In this document: in pieces, positions 62,270 through 64,000 of the stretch | How the letters are laid out: every line of letters begins with the position of its first letter | How positions within the stretch are numbered: position 1 is the stretch's first letter | NCBI GenBank assembly: GCA_039881045.1 | Contig: JAYWVB010000005.1 | Span: 868,001 to 932,000, forward strand | Length of the DNA: 64,000 nt | Direction of reading: 5' to 3' | Source: Chaetomium olivaceum | Lineage: Eukaryota; Ascomycota; Sordariomycetes; Sordariales; Chaetomiaceae | The notes under the pieces: generated by a model | Databases searched by the model: none | What the model saw: only the letters and a program-made list of their open reading frames with translations | Told to the model about the DNA's origin: nothing | Made by a program: the position numbers and the translations under genes

Positions 62270-63930
62270 CCTTAAGGCGTGCCGGACCCTCAGCTATTTA
62301 CTGTACAGGAAAACCGCGCCCTCACAGGCCGGATGAAAAACCCATACCAATCTTCAAGGAAAGTACGCGTGTGTGAGCCTGCGAATACAAAGAGAGGAGG
62401 CCCCCTGGCCTCCGAAGGAGGGGCGTGTTAGGCCGCCGCTTCCAGCTCGAGCCTCCTAGCCAAACTGTACATCGGCAGCCTTCCTGAGTCCATCAGCCAT
62501 CCCAGGACACTCCTCGTGAGCCGTGCTGCTGCAGGATCAATACCGTGCAGAACAGAGTAAAAGTCCCGTCGCGTTCGAATTCCAGCTCTCTCCCATCTTC
62601 GAGTCAGCGGTGGGGCCAAACACCACACTACCAGGTGCTCGGCAGTCCTCCCGTCCTTCGCCGCACTGGCAGGCGGGCGTTAGGATCTCTGGGACTCCTC
62701 GTGTAAACAGAAAGTCCCGTAGGCCTATTGCCCCCGTTCGGATCTGGACCAGCAGAGAACTCCTCGCCTTGGTGAGACCGTCGTGCCGTCTTAGCGTTTC
62801 ATCTCGGAATAGCGTCTCTCGCTGATGGTCAAAGTCGTCCGCTGGTCTGGTGATTGCTCTACCGTCCCGTTCCTTTAGCCACCTCGCTCTCCAGGCTTCC
62901 TCCGCTACCCTGTTTGTATCTACAGCTCCCCCCGTCCAGCGCTCAATCGTGCTTGCGGCGTTCTCCACTGCCGTGGGCTCCCGCAGTCCCACTGTTCGCG
63001 GCCGGCCCCTGCCGCCGTCCCCCGACCGGAGTCTCTGCTGTATCTTGCGACAGGCGGTAAGAACGACGCTCCCTGCGGTCTTCTTGCCGCCCTGGCCGTC
63101 GTCTAAGTCGGTTCGCTGGAGCCTGGTTTCAAAGTCCGCAAGTCGCTTGTTGAGGTATAGGTCCAACGGTGGCACCCACGCCTCCGTTTCAAGGTTGCGG
63201 ATGGGAGTGTGCTTGAAGGCTCCCGTCACAATCCGCAAGCTTTTGTTTTGGGCCTTCCCGAGGGCCTTGGTGATGCCTTTCTTTACCGGCTCGCCTCCTA
63301 CGTCCGTGGGGATGTGAAACGACGATGCGCCGTAGGCCAGCGCTGACCGGATGCACTTTGTGTACACTTCTCGCGCTTTAGCTAGCCCCAGTCCCCACGT
63401 CGTCGCCGCTAGCCTCGACAGGGCGTAGCTCTGGGTCTTCAGCTTCCTCTCCACCGCCGCAAGGTGGGCTTTCCAGTTGAGCTTCCGGTCTAGCCAGACT
63501 CCTAGAAACCTGGCAGACTCTTTTGGTCTGACGGGGCTGGTGCCTCTCCCTGGGTTGGTGAGTTCCAGCTGGTTCGTCCACTGCCGTCGTCCCTTGTTGA
63601 AATGAATTAGCTCGCTCTTTTCCGGGGCGAACTTCATCCCCCGACTGTCCGCCCATCGCATACATGTTTCCCACGCCGCCTCCAGTTGCCGGACATTGGC
63701 CTCGGGGTTTCGACCAAATACCAGGAGGTTGGTGTCATCCGCAAACCCCGTTATAGCCAAGTGAGGGTGTTCGTCTTTTAGCTGCTTGTATAATGAGGAA
63801 ATATAGAGGATGAAGAGGACAGGGGAAAGCGGTGAGCCTTGGGAGACCCCTGCCCGAATTGCTGTCGGTGCCGCCGTCTTGCCGTCAAAAAGGAGGGTGG
63901 CCTCTCGGCCCCCAAACTTATATCCTACGG
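62270..63930 (-). mobile_element. 5'-truncated Tad1-like non-LTR retrotransposon (LINE)
   Basis: Reading leftwards from about 63930: QGSPLSPVLFILYISSLYKQ (RT motif), GFADDTNLLVFGRNPEAN (catalytic FADD at ~63745), WADSRGMKFAPEKSELIHF, FLGVWLDRKLNWKAHL, and a C-terminal CQCGEGREDC-type knuckle (~62650). The frame then shifts to a final block ending RRLELEAAA and a stop at 62428. The order and wording fit the reverse transcriptase and C-terminal part of fungal Tad-clade elements. The 5' half (ORF1, endonuclease, front of RT) is absent; homology ends abruptly near 63930. At least one frameshift, and a short 3' region. The copy is GC-rich, with no visible C-to-T (RIP) decay. The 3' limit at ~62270 is an estimate. 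Confidence 0.85.
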
Positions 63931-64000
63931 AATTACATCATCCACGCGTATATACCTAGGTACATGTACATCCAGTGCCCCAGAGTGGAAGACAACTGGA

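Overview
The window looks like nuclear DNA from a filamentous ascomycete (Pezizomycotina, probably a Sordariomycete). Genes are interrupted by short spliceosomal introns, mostly about 50-120 bp, with GT...AG ends and CTAAC/CTGAC branch sites. There is a HET-domain gene, a Btn1/CLN3 protein, F-box and Zn2Cys6-type regulator sequences, and a Tad-like LINE. The organism assignment is inference from gene content and intron style.

Left half (1-35 kb), ordinary fungal genes: a partial ARMH3/DUF1741-like gene (minus, to 1278); two large low-complexity conserved hypothetical genes (2571-4560 minus, 10948-15326 plus) separated by 6.4 kb without a recognisable gene; a Btn1/CLN3 transporter (15902-17382); a secreted M28 aminopeptidase (18726-20395); a broken HET gene (21264-23290); an M13 neprilysin-like peptidase (25118-27418); an SRPK-like kinase (27685-29046 minus); a small secreted cysteine-rich protein (32070-32470); a second secreted hypothetical (33177-34006 minus); and the C-terminal part of a fungal transcription factor (34479-35858 minus). 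That factor is cut off at an AT-rich patch holding a remnant F-box/LRR-like fragment.

Centre-right (36.9-58.6 kb), the outstanding feature: a fungal version of a bacterial-type Tc (ABC) toxin complex locus. A TcB-TcC-type fusion (SpvB, TcB middle regions, RHS core; 36892-43681 minus) lies beside a multi-exon companion gene of unknown function (44747-48136 minus, with weak resemblance to P47/TULIP-like proteins). Both point away from a roughly 3,030-residue TcA-like protein (49425-58576 plus) across a 1.2-kb shared upstream region. The TcA gene is fully open apart from one 59-bp spliceosomal intron. The TcB-TcC gene shows about ten reading-frame changes as given, and it stops right after the RHS core, with no visible C-terminal effector domain.

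Right end: an F-box-like protein (58925-60340 minus), a small two-exon hypothetical protein (61517-62083), and a 5'-truncated Tad-type LINE (about 62270-63930 minus).

A caveat runs through the window. Several conserved genes switch reading frame by one base, often at short homopolymer runs, and most of the non-Tc cases look like single-base losses. Either the assembly carries indel errors or some genes are decayed. The TcA, Btn1 and kinase genes show no such breaks.
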